The notes: generated by a model not told the origin, from the letters alone. Shown: positions 36,944 through 45,880, numbered from the stretch's first letter. The stretch is 64,000 nt of DNA from Ancylomarina salipaludis (GCF_004122035.1 NZ_SAXA01000002.1:415462-479461), one strand, 5' to 3'. Translations and numbers: made by a program.

Positions 36944-37048
36944 TTAAGCTTTTTTAGCTTTCTTCTCTCTTTTTTCCGCTTTTTTCTCTTTAGCCGTCTT
37001 TTGAGGCTCTTTTTTCACGCTCTTTTTTGAATCTTGAGATTTTGCCAT
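36944..37048 (-). CDS. tiny lysine-rich basic protein (34 aa)
   Basis: A complete 34-residue frame, shorter than usual gene-calling limits. It starts MAKSQDSKKSVKKEPQ and ends with KAEKREKKAKKA; nearly half the residues are lysine. Its start resembles the small MAKS(Q/K)-type basic proteins or leader segments that occur near cold-shock-domain proteins in Bacteroidota (from memory). It has no hydrophobic core and is likely disordered and RNA- or DNA-binding by charge. No Shine-Dalgarno is obvious. Lysine-rich A-tract coding can arise by chance, so the call is moderate. Confidence 0.5.
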   Translation of the reverse strand: MAKSQDSKKSVKKEPQKTAKEKKAEKREKKAKKA

Positions 37049-37181
37049 GTTATTCTATTATTAAATGAGAGTTCTGGTATTGTACACAGAAGAATGATTG
37101 AATCATTTAAGTATAAATTTAGAACTTTATCTCTAATTTTTCTTGTTTGGAGAGATATTAATTCGACTTATGTTACTTGTT

Positions 37182-37253
37182 ACCATACCCAATGAGTTAC
37201 AGTACTCAACAGATGATGGTTTGCCGCAGACTACTAATTTGATATCCTGATCG
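37182..37253. repeat. decayed ppdK 3'-region fragment (B)
   Basis: The segment around ccatacccaatgagttacag and ctaatttgatatcctgatcg matches the coding sequence of ppdK at about 41290-41371, in the same orientation, with several substitutions and small deletions. It is non-coding here. It stands directly before terminator copy C, in the same order in which fragment A stands before the real ppdK terminator. Confidence 0.8.
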
Positions 37254-37288
37254 AAATGAATTCAGCATTCTTTAATTAGTGATTAATG

Positions 37289-37503
37289 CAAAATACAAAA
37301 GGCCGCCCCTAAGGACAGCCTTTCTATATATTGAGAATGTGAGTTCTCTTAGTTTTGCTTCAAATTTGCTTGAGCAGCTGCTTATCTCTTGTAAAGATGA
37401 ACTGATAATGCCGATCGATGTTTTAAAATGAATAGCAACCGAAGTGAAGCGATTAATTATTAAAACACATATTGGTATAAACGTGCTATAGGCACATGGA
37501 AAG
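37289..37503. repeat. copy of ppdK terminator plus last codons (C), interrupted
   Basis: Positions 37289-37381 align with 41152-41244 (ppdK terminator, 3' untranslated part and last ten codons) with only about three differences. The match then breaks for about 97 bp and resumes at 37479-37503 (aaacgtgctataggcacatgg), which corresponds to ppdK 41245-41269. The end is 22 bp from the stop of the SusC-like gene, so the copied terminator lies downstream of the receptor gene and could serve it. Confidence 0.88.
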
Positions 37504-37525
37504 CGTTAATCGTAATTTAACCTAC

Positions 37526-40489
37526 TTAAAACCCAAGTTTTAGTGTGAAAGTATAACTTTTAGGTACAGGTAATGACACGCCTCCAACAAGTTCATATTC
37601 GGGATCAATACCATTCAATTTACTGTCAGAATACAATAAGCAAATATTATTTGCCTGTACCGATAATGAGGCCGATTTCAGATCAAACCTTTCAATTATA
37701 TTTTTAGGAATTTGGTAGGACAATTGAATATTGTTTAATCTAATAAAATCACCTTTTGCTGTTGCTTCAGTACTTAGATTATATAAGTCATACAAATTAT
37801 CTAACTCATATGGGGCTTGACTTCCATTTTCAAACATCCATCTACTTACAATAGCAGGTATATAAGTATGTTCTTCGTCTCCCGTTAAAACCCATCTATT
37901 GTTGAATGAATTCTGAAACGATTGGGTATCGTTATAGTTTGCCTTGTAATTATTATTTACTCGAACAACATTACCAAAAGCATAAGTTAACCCAATCTTT
38001 AATGTGAGGTTTCTATATTTGAAGCCGTTTGAAAAACCACCATATACCTTGGGATTTACAGGCCCTTCATATTTTAACACTGACTCGATATCATTCGTGT
38101 CGTATAAACTCAAATAATTAATAACTTCATTATTACGTCCATAAAAGGTAGGTATTCCATTCTTATCCAAACCTGCAAATTTTACAGAGTATAATGCCCT
38201 ATGTGGTTTTCCTTTAAAAGATGCGCCATAAGAAGTTGCTTCAGCAATCGTTATTGAATTATTTGCCCTTTTCACTTCGCTTTTGTATGTACTGATATTC
38301 AAGTTAGACCTCCATGAGAAATTTTTTGTTTTCACATTAATTGAATTCAAATTAACCTCAAATCCCCTAGATTTAATCTCTCCTTCATTGGCGTATTTCA
38401 ATGCCATTCCTCCTACTCCAGAAGTACGATACAAACTAATCAAATCATCCGATTTTCTCTTGTAATAAGCCAGTTCGCCATTCAAGCAATTGGCAAATAG
38501 TCCAAACTCCAAAGCCATATTAAGCTCATTCATTTTTCCAGTAGTAAATTCTTGGTTAAGGTTCATTTGAGCAAACTCCTGAGGGATTATATAATCAGAA
38601 TTCAATTGATCAGGCAAAAGATGAGTCTTTCCATACGACAGCTTCGGACTTAAATAATTAATAATTGATGATTTTTTTAAGAATGCTTCTTCTTTCATGT
38701 TCCACCTGGCTGAAAACTGCCAGCTTGGTAAAGCTTTATCCTCTATATAGTTGTAGTCTGATTTATCGGAACGCATCGATCCATGAAAGAAATACTTATC
38801 TCTTAGAGAATAGTTAATGTCAACGAAATAAGATAATTGCCTAAAATCATTATCACGACTTGCATTTACAGGAAAAGGTCCACTGTAATTCTCTATTTCG
38901 GATTTAGTTTCGTCATCAATTTTTCTATTAATATCAGAAATTTCATGCCCCAATGTGATGTCGAGTCTCTGCAATCCATTCAAGATCGGATTCCATTTGA
39001 TAAAATTTCGGATATTAAAATTCGTCATCTCCCTGTCAATACCATAACAAACTTCTCCTTCCGGTATGTTTTCCACATTCAGGTATGATGCCACTAAATT
39101 AGAATTTGTTGTCACAGTGTGATTGCTTTCGGTATTTGCGTTGCGATATAATACATTGGAATGAAAACTTAACTTTTTGAAAATTTGATAATCCAGATTT
39201 ATTTGTGCAGAAATATCTTTCACCGAAATATCTGCATAGTTGTTTCTGATTTCATTAATGATATTAAAAGAGGCATAATTTTTTCTAAAAAATTCCAACT
39301 CTCCATTTTCATCCCTTGCACGCATACTTCTGCTTGTGGTTAAGGCGTACAAAAACGGATTGATTTCCAATCTTCTCAGATAGGTTCCATTTTCTAAATA
39401 TTCAGCATCATTCACACCAGGAGTTTGTTGATCTCTCCAATTTGACATCAACTTTGCTCCGACTTTTAATTTATCATTAAAATTATGCTGAATATTTGCA
39501 TTTATGGTGTTTCTTTTGGTCTCATAACCTATAGCGTAACCATTATCCCTATAATGAGAAAATGAAGTATAAAAAGATGTTTTATCATTACCTCCGGAAA
39601 TATCAAATGAATGTTGCTGAGTAATATTATTATTGAAAAGTTCGTCGAACCAGTCAGTATTAGCATTTATATAAGGTTCTAAAAATTTCGCTCGTCCTTC
39701 CGCAGAATAATCAGCCAGCCATGAAGTTCCATCGAAAGTATTTACAGCTTCAATATATTTTCCAATAACACCGTAGTCTTTAGCTATGTTTAAATCTTGA
39801 AGAGATAACCATCCTCTATCAATTAAATCATTATATATATCCATTTCTGATTTAGAATCCAATATATTAAAATCAGAGATATTGGGTTTTCGATTGATTG
39901 TAAAGCTTCCTCTATAATTGACTGAGAGTTTCCCCGATTTTCCTTTTCTTGTTGTTACTAGGATAACGCCATTGGCACCGTCGACACCAAAAATTGCTGT
40001 AGCCGAAATATCCTTCAATATTTCAATGCTCTCTATATCTTCAGGATTAATGCCAGCAACTGATGAACTGAATACATCTATTAGATTTCCAATATTCAAT
40101 TCATTCTGGTTAATATTTATCAAGTCAGCCTGTTTTACTCCGTCAATAATCCACAAGGGACGTCCATCACCAATAAAAGATACATTTCCTCTAATAGTAA
40201 TTCTTGGGGCTGTGCCAAAAGTTGAGGATGTCTTTTTCACATAAACACCTGGAGTGTTTCCATCCAACGAGTAGCTTATGTCTGGATTTTCATTTATAAC
40301 ACTATGTTTATTTGAAAGATGTATCGAATCTCTATCAGCTTTCATTTCAATAAATTTACTTTTGTTTAATTGGAACTGATCTAAATTTGATGCTATTGAA
40401 GAATTAACAATAGTGGTGGAAAATACTAACAATACAATTCTACATTTTAGAATTGAAAATTTAATGTGAAAGAGACCTTTGTTTTCCAT
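37526..40489 (-). CDS. orphan SusC/RagA-like TonB-dependent outer-membrane receptor
   Basis: The 987-residue protein has a signal-like N terminus (about residues 13-33) and a plug domain with APRITIRGN, RPLWIIDGVKQ, INPEDIESIEILKDISATAIFG and ANGVILVTTRKGK. A large beta-barrel follows, ending in the aromatic SYTFTLKLGF. These are SusC signatures. The N-terminal carboxypeptidase-like extension common in SusC proteins is missing, and no susD partner, sigma/anti-sigma pair or hydrolase lies beside it. The substrate is therefore unknown. It is bracketed by partial copies of the ppdK 3' end, suggesting that it arrived by insertion or duplication at the ppdK locus. Confidence 0.9.
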   Translation of the reverse strand: MENKGLFHIKFSILKCRIVLLVFSTTIVNSSIASNLDQFQLNKSKFIEMKADRDSIHLSNKHSVINENPDISYSLDGNTPGVYVKKTSSTFGTAPRITIRGNVSFIGDGRPLWIIDGVKQADLININQNELNIGNLIDVFSSSVAGINPEDIESIEILKDISATAIFGVDGANGVILVTTRKGKSGKLSVNYRGSFTINRKPNISDFNILDSKSEMDIYNDLIDRGWLSLQDLNIAKDYGVIGKYIEAVNTFDGTSWLADYSAEGRAKFLEPYINANTDWFDELFNNNITQQHSFDISGGNDKTSFYTSFSHYRDNGYAIGYETKRNTINANIQHNFNDKLKVGAKLMSNWRDQQTPGVNDAEYLENGTYLRRLEINPFLYALTTSRSMRARDENGELEFFRKNYASFNIINEIRNNYADISVKDISAQINLDYQIFKKLSFHSNVLYRNANTESNHTVTTNSNLVASYLNVENIPEGEVCYGIDREMTNFNIRNFIKWNPILNGLQRLDITLGHEISDINRKIDDETKSEIENYSGPFPVNASRDNDFRQLSYFVDINYSLRDKYFFHGSMRSDKSDYNYIEDKALPSWQFSARWNMKEEAFLKKSSIINYLSPKLSYGKTHLLPDQLNSDYIIPQEFAQMNLNQEFTTGKMNELNMALEFGLFANCLNGELAYYKRKSDDLISLYRTSGVGGMALKYANEGEIKSRGFEVNLNSINVKTKNFSWRSNLNISTYKSEVKRANNSITIAEATSYGASFKGKPHRALYSVKFAGLDKNGIPTFYGRNNEVINYLSLYDTNDIESVLKYEGPVNPKVYGGFSNGFKYRNLTLKIGLTYAFGNVVRVNNNYKANYNDTQSFQNSFNNRWVLTGDEEHTYIPAIVSRWMFENGSQAPYELDNLYDLYNLSTEATAKGDFIRLNNIQLSYQIPKNIIERFDLKSASLSVQANNICLLYSDSKLNGIDPEYELVGGVSLPVPKSYTFTLKLGF

Positions 40490-40824
40490 TCAAGAGGTAA
40501 TTTTATGTGAAATATTTTAATTTTTGTACAATAATACTTAATTGTTAAAAAGGGGTGAAAAAAATTATATATTTTGTTTCAAAATAGGTTTAATCTAAAT
40601 AAGTAATTACATCGTAAAACAGCAATTTTAGTATAGTAAAGAATAAGCTTACAGCTACAACAGATATCAATGAATATAATCCTTTTGTGAAATAGCTCTA
40701 TCTAATTCTAAATTTAACTTCCTTGATTTTATTTTGAAGTCAAGAGTGCATAAGGGGAAAAAGACGATTTGATCCATTATACTGACAGTTACAAAATCCA
40801 AGTTTTACTGTTAAAAAGTATTAA
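40490..40824. other. region upstream of the SusC-like gene
   Basis: AT-rich DNA without an open frame. It should hold the receptor promoter, but no good CAAAnnTA (reverse -7) element could be picked out. Confidence 0.4.
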
Positions 40825-40856
40825 GATACGAAAGGCTGCCCTAGGGATAACTTTTC
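40825..40856. repeat. decayed copy of the ppdK terminator (D)
   Basis: aaaggctgccctagggata followed by acttttct corresponds to the ppdK terminator at 41161-41187, with several changes that weaken the stem. It precedes fragment A, repeating the order terminator then ppdK 3' end. Confidence 0.6.
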
Positions 40857-40912
40857 TGTTTAGAATTCACTAGAAGACTAGGTGCATCTATGAAAATAAT
40901 ACATCTTGAGAA

Positions 40913-40958
40913 AATCATCGGATGAATTAACAAAATTCTCATTATTCATCCGATGATT
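40913..40958. repeat. perfect 15-bp inverted repeat
   Basis: aatcatcggatgaat (40913-40927) and attcatccgatgatt (40944-40958) are exact inverse complements separated by 16 nt. Neither side has a T-run of terminator quality. It sits between terminator relic D and ppdK relic A. Confidence 0.8.
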
Positions 40959-40967
40959 GAAACCGAT

Positions 40968-41120
40968 TTAGTTTTGCTTCAAGTTTGCTTGAGCAGTAGC
41001 TAAACCTACGATAGGCACACAGAAAGGAGAACATGAAACTTGAGCATTTCATATTCCATATCGACTGAGTTCCAGAGACCAACAAATGATGGCTTACGAC
41101 AGATATTTAATCATCTTATC
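40968..41120. repeat. decayed copy of the ppdK 3' end (A)
   Basis: Positions 40968-41038 align with ppdK 41212-41282 (last 23 codons including stop) with about five changes. The match continues, more weakly and with deletions, to about 41120 (corresponding to about 41371). Frame-breaking changes show that it is not translated. It abuts the spacer before the real ppdK terminator. Confidence 0.85.
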
Positions 41121-41160
41121 GCAAATTAATTACCTGATTGGGGGATTGATACAAAATACA

Positions 41161-41187
41161 AAAGGCCGCCCCTAAGGACAGCCTTTC
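41161..41187 (-). terminator. intrinsic terminator of ppdK
   Basis: The arms aaaggccgccc/ggacagccttt pair fully only in the minus-strand RNA, where two positions become G-U wobbles, so the element belongs to ppdK. It lies 24 bp after the stop, with a T-run following on the minus strand. The same sequence is copied at 37298-37324. Confidence 0.8.
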
Positions 41188-41211
41188 TATATATTGAGAA
41201 TGTTAGTTCTC

Positions 41212-43929
41212 TTAGTTTTGCTTCAAGTTTGCTTGAGCAGCAGCTAAACGTGCGATAGGCACACGGAAAGGAGAACATGAAACGTAATCCATACCCACTG
41301 AGTTACAGAACTCAACTGATGATGGCTCACCACCGTGCTCACCACAGATACCTAATTTGATATCAGGACGAGTAGATTTTCCTTTTTCACAACCCATACG
41401 TACCAATTGACCGATACCTTCCTGATCTAATACTTGGAAAGGATCGTGCTTAAGGATACCTTTCTCAATGTAGATAGGTAAGAATTTACCAGCATCATCA
41501 CGAGAATAACCGAATCCCATTTGAGTCAAGTCATTTGTTCCGAATGAGAAGAATTGAGCATGCTCAGCGATTTGATCAGCAGTCAATGCAGCACGAGGAA
41601 TCTCGATCATTGTACCTACTAAGAAATCAACTTCGATACCTTTTTCAGCGAATACATCAGCAGCAATTCTTCTGATAATCTCTTCCTGCATCTTGAATTC
41701 CTTGATTGTACCGATCAATGGAACCATGATCTCTGGCTTAGGATCTTTACCTTTAGCTTTAAGATCACAAGCAGCTTCGATAATAGCACGAGCTTGCATC
41801 TCTGTAATCTCTGGGTAAGTGTTACCTAGACGACAACCACGGTGTCCCAACATTGGGTTAAACTCGTGAAGAGACTCAACTTTAGCTTTAACGATAGATA
41901 CATCGATACCTAATTTTTCAGCCATCTCTTTTTGAGAAGCATCATCGTTAGGAGTAAACTCGTGCAATGGTGGATCCAGTAGACGGATAGTTACACCAAA
42001 ACCGTCCATAGCTTCAAGAATTCCAGAGAAGTCTTCGCGCTGAACAGGAAGTAATTTAGCCAAAGCAGCCTTACGTCCTTCAACATCTTCTGCAAGAATC
42101 ATTTCACGCATCTTCCAGATCTTATCGCCTTCGAAGAACATGTGCTCTGTACGACATAGACCAATACCCTTAGCACCGAATTCACGAGCAGTTTGAGCAT
42201 CAGCAGGCGTATCAGCGTTTGTACGAACGTACATGCGAGTGTTTCTCTCAGCCATGTCCATTACTTTACCGAAATCACCGTCTAATGTTGGAGTGATAGT
42301 AGCAACTTTACCTTCGTAAACAATACCAGTAGTACCGTTCAATGAGATGAAATCACCTTCTTTGTACTCAACACCGTTGATAGTCATTGAAGAACCAGTA
42401 ACTAAAGTGCCAGCAGCAGAAGAGATACAACATTTACCCATACCACGAGCAACTACAGCAGCGTGAGAAGTCATACCACCACGCTCAGTAAGAATACCTT
42501 CAGCAGCATACATACCTTTCAAGTCTTCTGGAGAAGTCTCGCGACGTACAAGAATAACTTTTTTACCAGCAGCAGCCCACTCTTCAGCAGCTTCTGCAGA
42601 GAATACGATTTGACCTGTAGCCGCACCTGGAGAAGCTGGAAGACCTTTAGAAAGTTCTTTAGCAGCAGCAAGAGCAGACTCTTCGAATACTGGGTGAAGA
42701 AGCTCATCTAATTTGTTTGGCTCTTGACGTAAAATAGCAGTGTTCTCGTCAATAAGACCTTGCTCTAGCATATCTACAGCCATCTTAACCATAGCAGCAC
42801 CAGTACGCTTACCAGAACGAGTTTGCAACATCCAAAGCTTACCTTGTTGGATAGTGAACTCCATATCCTGCATATCAGTGTAGTGATCTTCAAGCTTCTG
42901 CTGGATAGTATCTAGCTCCTTATAAAGCTCAGGCATTGCTTCTTCCAATGAAAGGAAGTTAGCTTTACGATCTTCTTCAGAAGTACCGTTACGCTCAGCC
43001 CAACGCTTAGAACCAACAACAGTAATTTCAAGAGGAGTACGAACACCAGCAACAACGTCTTCACCCTGTGCGTTGATCAAGTACTCACCATTGAATTGGT
43101 CTTCACCAGTAGCAGCATCACGAGAGAAACAAACTCCTGTTGCAGAAGTCTCACCCATGTTACCATATACCATAGCCTGTACATTTACAGCAGTACCCCA
43201 CTCGTCAGGAATATTCTCCATACGACGGTAAAGAATAGCACGCTCAGTATTCCATGAATCAAATACAGCGCAAACAGAACCCCAAAGCTGCTCCCAAGGA
43301 CAAGTAGGGAAATCAACACCAGCGTGTTTACGTACAACGGCTTTATAAGCTTCTACAAGTTCCTTAAGATCTTCAGCAGTAAGTTCAGTATCTAATTTGT
43401 AACCTTTAGCTTCTTTCATCTCATCAAGTACAACTTCAAATGGATTGTGTTGTCCTTCTTCAGCCTCAACACCCATTACTACGTCACCGTACATGTGGAT
43501 GAAACGACGATATGAATCGTAAGCAAATTTTTCGTTTCCTGATTGTTCAGCTACAATTTTTACTGTATCATCATTCATACCAAGGTTAAGAACAGTGTTC
43601 ATCATACCTGGCATAGAAGCACGAGCACCAGAACGAACAGATAGCAACAATGGAAAACCATCTTTAGCATCAAATTTCGCGTTCATAGCTTTTTCAGTGT
43701 CAGCTACAGCAGCCTCAACTTGCTCTTTAATCATTGCAACAACAGCATCTTTTCCAAGCTTGTTGTAGTCAGTACAAACGTCAGTAGTGATTGTGAAACC
43801 AGCAGGAACTGGTACACCAATTAGGTTCATTTCAGCAAGGTTAGCTCCCTTACCTCCAAGCAAATTTTTCATGTCTGCTCTACCTTCGGCTTTACCGTCA
43901 CCAAAAGTATAAACGTACTTAGTACTCAT
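41212..43929 (-). CDS. ppdK: pyruvate, phosphate dikinase
   Basis: The 905-residue enzyme has all three domains: the N-terminal nucleotide-binding part (LLGGKGANLAEMN, SVRSGARASMPGMMNTVLNLG), the central swivelling phosphohistidine domain (GGMTSHAAVVARGMGKCCIS) and the C-terminal PEP/pyruvate barrel (GLCRTEHMFF, SFGTNDLTQMGFGYSRDD, and the catalytic CGEHGGEP). It interconverts pyruvate, ATP and Pi with PEP, AMP and PPi, and together with PFOR (46633) suits anaerobic, PPi-using metabolism. Its 3' end has been partially duplicated next door several times; the gene itself is intact. Confidence 0.98.
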   Translation of the reverse strand: MSTKYVYTFGDGKAEGRADMKNLLGGKGANLAEMNLIGVPVPAGFTITTDVCTDYNKLGKDAVVAMIKEQVEAAVADTEKAMNAKFDAKDGFPLLLSVRSGARASMPGMMNTVLNLGMNDDTVKIVAEQSGNEKFAYDSYRRFIHMYGDVVMGVEAEEGQHNPFEVVLDEMKEAKGYKLDTELTAEDLKELVEAYKAVVRKHAGVDFPTCPWEQLWGSVCAVFDSWNTERAILYRRMENIPDEWGTAVNVQAMVYGNMGETSATGVCFSRDAATGEDQFNGEYLINAQGEDVVAGVRTPLEITVVGSKRWAERNGTSEEDRKANFLSLEEAMPELYKELDTIQQKLEDHYTDMQDMEFTIQQGKLWMLQTRSGKRTGAAMVKMAVDMLEQGLIDENTAILRQEPNKLDELLHPVFEESALAAAKELSKGLPASPGAATGQIVFSAEAAEEWAAAGKKVILVRRETSPEDLKGMYAAEGILTERGGMTSHAAVVARGMGKCCISSAAGTLVTGSSMTINGVEYKEGDFISLNGTTGIVYEGKVATITPTLDGDFGKVMDMAERNTRMYVRTNADTPADAQTAREFGAKGIGLCRTEHMFFEGDKIWKMREMILAEDVEGRKAALAKLLPVQREDFSGILEAMDGFGVTIRLLDPPLHEFTPNDDASQKEMAEKLGIDVSIVKAKVESLHEFNPMLGHRGCRLGNTYPEITEMQARAIIEAACDLKAKGKDPKPEIMVPLIGTIKEFKMQEEIIRRIAADVFAEKGIEVDFLVGTMIEIPRAALTADQIAEHAQFFSFGTNDLTQMGFGYSRDDAGKFLPIYIEKGILKHDPFQVLDQEGIGQLVRMGCEKGKSTRPDIKLGICGEHGGEPSSVEFCNSVGMDYVSCSPFRVPIARLAAAQANLKQN

Positions 43930-44064
43930 AATTATCGCTTTTTAGTTTTAATGTTATTTCATGAATAAATTAAAGCATTCAATAACAATTATATATTAAC
44001 TTATAATCTTCAAAATCTTAAATTTACAAGACTTTGTTGCCAAATATGCCTTGAAAATTGTACA

Positions 44065-44072
44065 CAAAAGTA
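44065..44072 (-). promoter_or_regulatory. TAnnTTTG -7 element for ppdK
   Basis: CAAAAGTA on the plus strand is TACTTTTG on the minus strand, about 135 bp upstream of the ppdK start; the -33 element is not clear. Confidence 0.45.
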
Positions 44073-44200
44073 GTGTTCTTTTTTTAAAAAAGGAAGTAAA
44101 GAACAGACAATCTAACTGTCTTTTTTCAAATGATTTAGACTTTTATTTTTCAAACGTTTGCAGGTGTTTAAGTTTTAGTTTTTTATAAAACAACTGCATA

Positions 44201-44228
44201 AAAAGACCGATCTTTTGATCGGCCTTTT
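44201..44228 (-). terminator. terminator of the dihydroorotate dehydrogenase-like gene
   Basis: Stem aaaagaccgatc/gatcggcctttt with a four-T loop and flanking A/T runs; lies 20 bp after the stop at 44248. Confidence 0.8.
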
Positions 44229-44247
44229 CAAACAAATTCAGATCCAG

Positions 44248-45261
44248 TTATCGCATTGGATACTTGTTGATTATTTCTTCCGGGTTCAATAAGAAATCCA
44301 GATACTGAGCCCGATAATACACGTCGGACGATTTCAGTTTATTGTCGGAGAGTTTACCTTGAAATTCTTTGATTGTTTTGTATCCTTTCTGATCCATCCA
44401 CATTTCTAAATCAGAGAGAATCTCTGTAATATATGAAGGGGTATTTTTATAAATAGCACTGACCATTTGGACTACATCTGCTCCGCTTAAAAGCATTTGA
44501 ACCACATCCTCAAATGTATAGATACCGTTAGTCCCGCATAATTGAGCTTTAATTTTATTGTGAAGTAAACCTACATAACGAAGTCCCAATTTGAAATCTC
44601 CCCTATGGCTTAAATTGAAACGGGTGATGTGGCTTTGCGTTTCGATATTCACTTCAGGTTGGAATAGGCGGTTAAACAGAGCGAATGATGATGCTCCGGC
44701 TTTATCAAGTCGATTTACAAAGTTTAAGGTATTGGTATAATAGGGACTCAGTTTAATGCAGAAAGGAATTTTTAATCTCTTTTTAAGGGTTTTGACGATT
44801 TTTATTTTTTCGTCTTCAATTTCTGCTGCCGTTTTATCCATATCGGTTGGCATGGAATAGAAGTTTAGTTCCAGGGCATCAACGCCTGCATCTTCCAATT
44901 GCTTGGCATAATCGAACCAGGTAACGTCGTAAATACAGTTTAAACTGGCTATAACCGGAATGGATATATTTTTTTTGACATCGATTAATTTCAGAATATG
45001 AGCCGTGGGACCCGCGTGTTCTAATGTTGGGAACAGAGATATCATTTCAGCGTTTCGTTCGGTGTACAAATCGAGTTCATCATCGAGCTGAGCTCGCTCC
45101 ATTTGAATCTGTTCCTCAAAAAGAGATTTGTATACAATAGCACCAGCGCCGGCTCGTTCAAGTTCTCTTGCACCTTCTACAGTTGCCGATAGGGTACAGG
45201 CTCCGACAATAATGGGGTTTCTTAATTTAAGCCCCATGAATTCTACATTTAAATTTGCCAT
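44248..45261 (-). CDS. dihydroorotate dehydrogenase-like flavoprotein
   Basis: The 337-residue TIM-barrel protein begins NVEFMGLKLRNPIIVGACTLS, the FMN-binding start of class 1 DHODs. It has the KLSPYYTN strand with the FMN lysine (about residue 169), the CGTNGIYTFEDVVQMLLSGADVVQM FMN-phosphate block and a long C-terminal extension. The catalytic-loop region differs from true PyrD, so an enzyme of the dihydroorotate/dihydropyrimidine dehydrogenase-like group acting on another substrate is possible. No pyrimidine genes are adjacent. It stands alone with its own terminator. Confidence 0.85.
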   Translation of the reverse strand: MANLNVEFMGLKLRNPIIVGACTLSATVEGARELERAGAGAIVYKSLFEEQIQMERAQLDDELDLYTERNAEMISLFPTLEHAGPTAHILKLIDVKKNISIPVIASLNCIYDVTWFDYAKQLEDAGVDALELNFYSMPTDMDKTAAEIEDEKIKIVKTLKKRLKIPFCIKLSPYYTNTLNFVNRLDKAGASSFALFNRLFQPEVNIETQSHITRFNLSHRGDFKLGLRYVGLLHNKIKAQLCGTNGIYTFEDVVQMLLSGADVVQMVSAIYKNTPSYITEILSDLEMWMDQKGYKTIKEFQGKLSDNKLKSSDVYYRAQYLDFLLNPEEIINKYPMR

Positions 45262-45462
45262 ATGATTTAGGATTTAATTTTTCGGGTCCATCTAAATTAA
45301 TCAATCCAAGTGAATAATTCAATAGATGAAAAATATCATTAATTGCATGGTAATCAATATGTAGTGTTTTTGTTGTTGTTAATATAGGATTGTGAGGTCT
45401 TATTTGTGTTTTTTATTTCATATAAAATTAATACTTAACAGGTTTAAAGGATTATATACAAA

Positions 45463-45494
45463 AAAATGCCCGATTTGAAAGTATCGGGCATTTT
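45463..45494 (-). terminator. terminator of the His-rich lipoprotein gene
   Basis: Perfect 12-bp stem aaaatgcccgat/atcgggcatttt with an 8-nt loop and T-run on the minus strand, just after the stop at 45503. Confidence 0.9.
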
Positions 45495-45502
45495 CCTATT
45501 TC

Positions 45503-45880
45503 TTATAATCTCTTGTAAGTACTCATTTTGTGAGCATGGCCCATTTTTAAAACTGTTTGGCTTTCGAAAACGTAATCCATTGAATTATCTTCAGGTTGTT
45601 TGTGTTCGTGATTACAATTCTCATGTCCATGTTCTTCTTGGGGATGTTTTAAAATGATATGACCTTCCTTAAGCTCGAAAAGGCCTTTTTCAAGTAAGTT
45701 CTCATTCTTGTAAAATAGCCATTGCATGTCATTAGTAAATTCGACAACAATTTTGACATCGCTACTTCCACTGTTTTGCCATTTACCTATTATCAGTTCC
45801 GAATCGGTTTTGCTAGCACAAGAACTAGTTACTATTACAGTTACGAATAGAACTGCTAAAATTTTAAATAATGATTTCAT
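45503..45880 (-). CDS. small lipoprotein with a His-rich loop
   Basis: The 125-residue protein has a lipoprotein signal (VTVIVTSSCAS, cysteine about residue 21). The mature part has the start of a lipocalin-like fold (LIIGKWQNSG). In the middle lies a His/Glu/Cys cluster, EEHGHENCNHEHKQPED (about residues 81-97), which looks like a metal-binding loop for Zn, Cu or Ni. The family is not recognised beyond this. It is 95 bp downstream of a cupredoxin-like lipoprotein gene on the same strand and may share its transcript, suggesting a common role in metal handling. Confidence 0.75.
   Translation of the reverse strand: MKSLFKILAVLFVTVIVTSSCASKTDSELIIGKWQNSGSSDVKIVVEFTNDMQWLFYKNENLLEKGLFELKEGHIILKHPQEEHGHENCNHEHKQPEDNSMDYVFESQTVLKMGHAHKMSTYKRL

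Larger units (their letters stand above)
43930..44247. other. intergenic region upstream of ppdK
   Basis: 318 bp of AT-rich DNA. It holds a reverse -7 element at 44065-44072 and, at its right side, the terminator of the dihydroorotate dehydrogenase-like gene (44201-44228). Nothing else is recognisable. Confidence 0.5.

Noticed and set aside
37000..41200. Classical mobile element around the SusC-like gene
   Set aside because: No transposase, integrase or terminal inverted repeats were seen; the flanking similarity is to ppdK, so it is reported as gene-end duplication.
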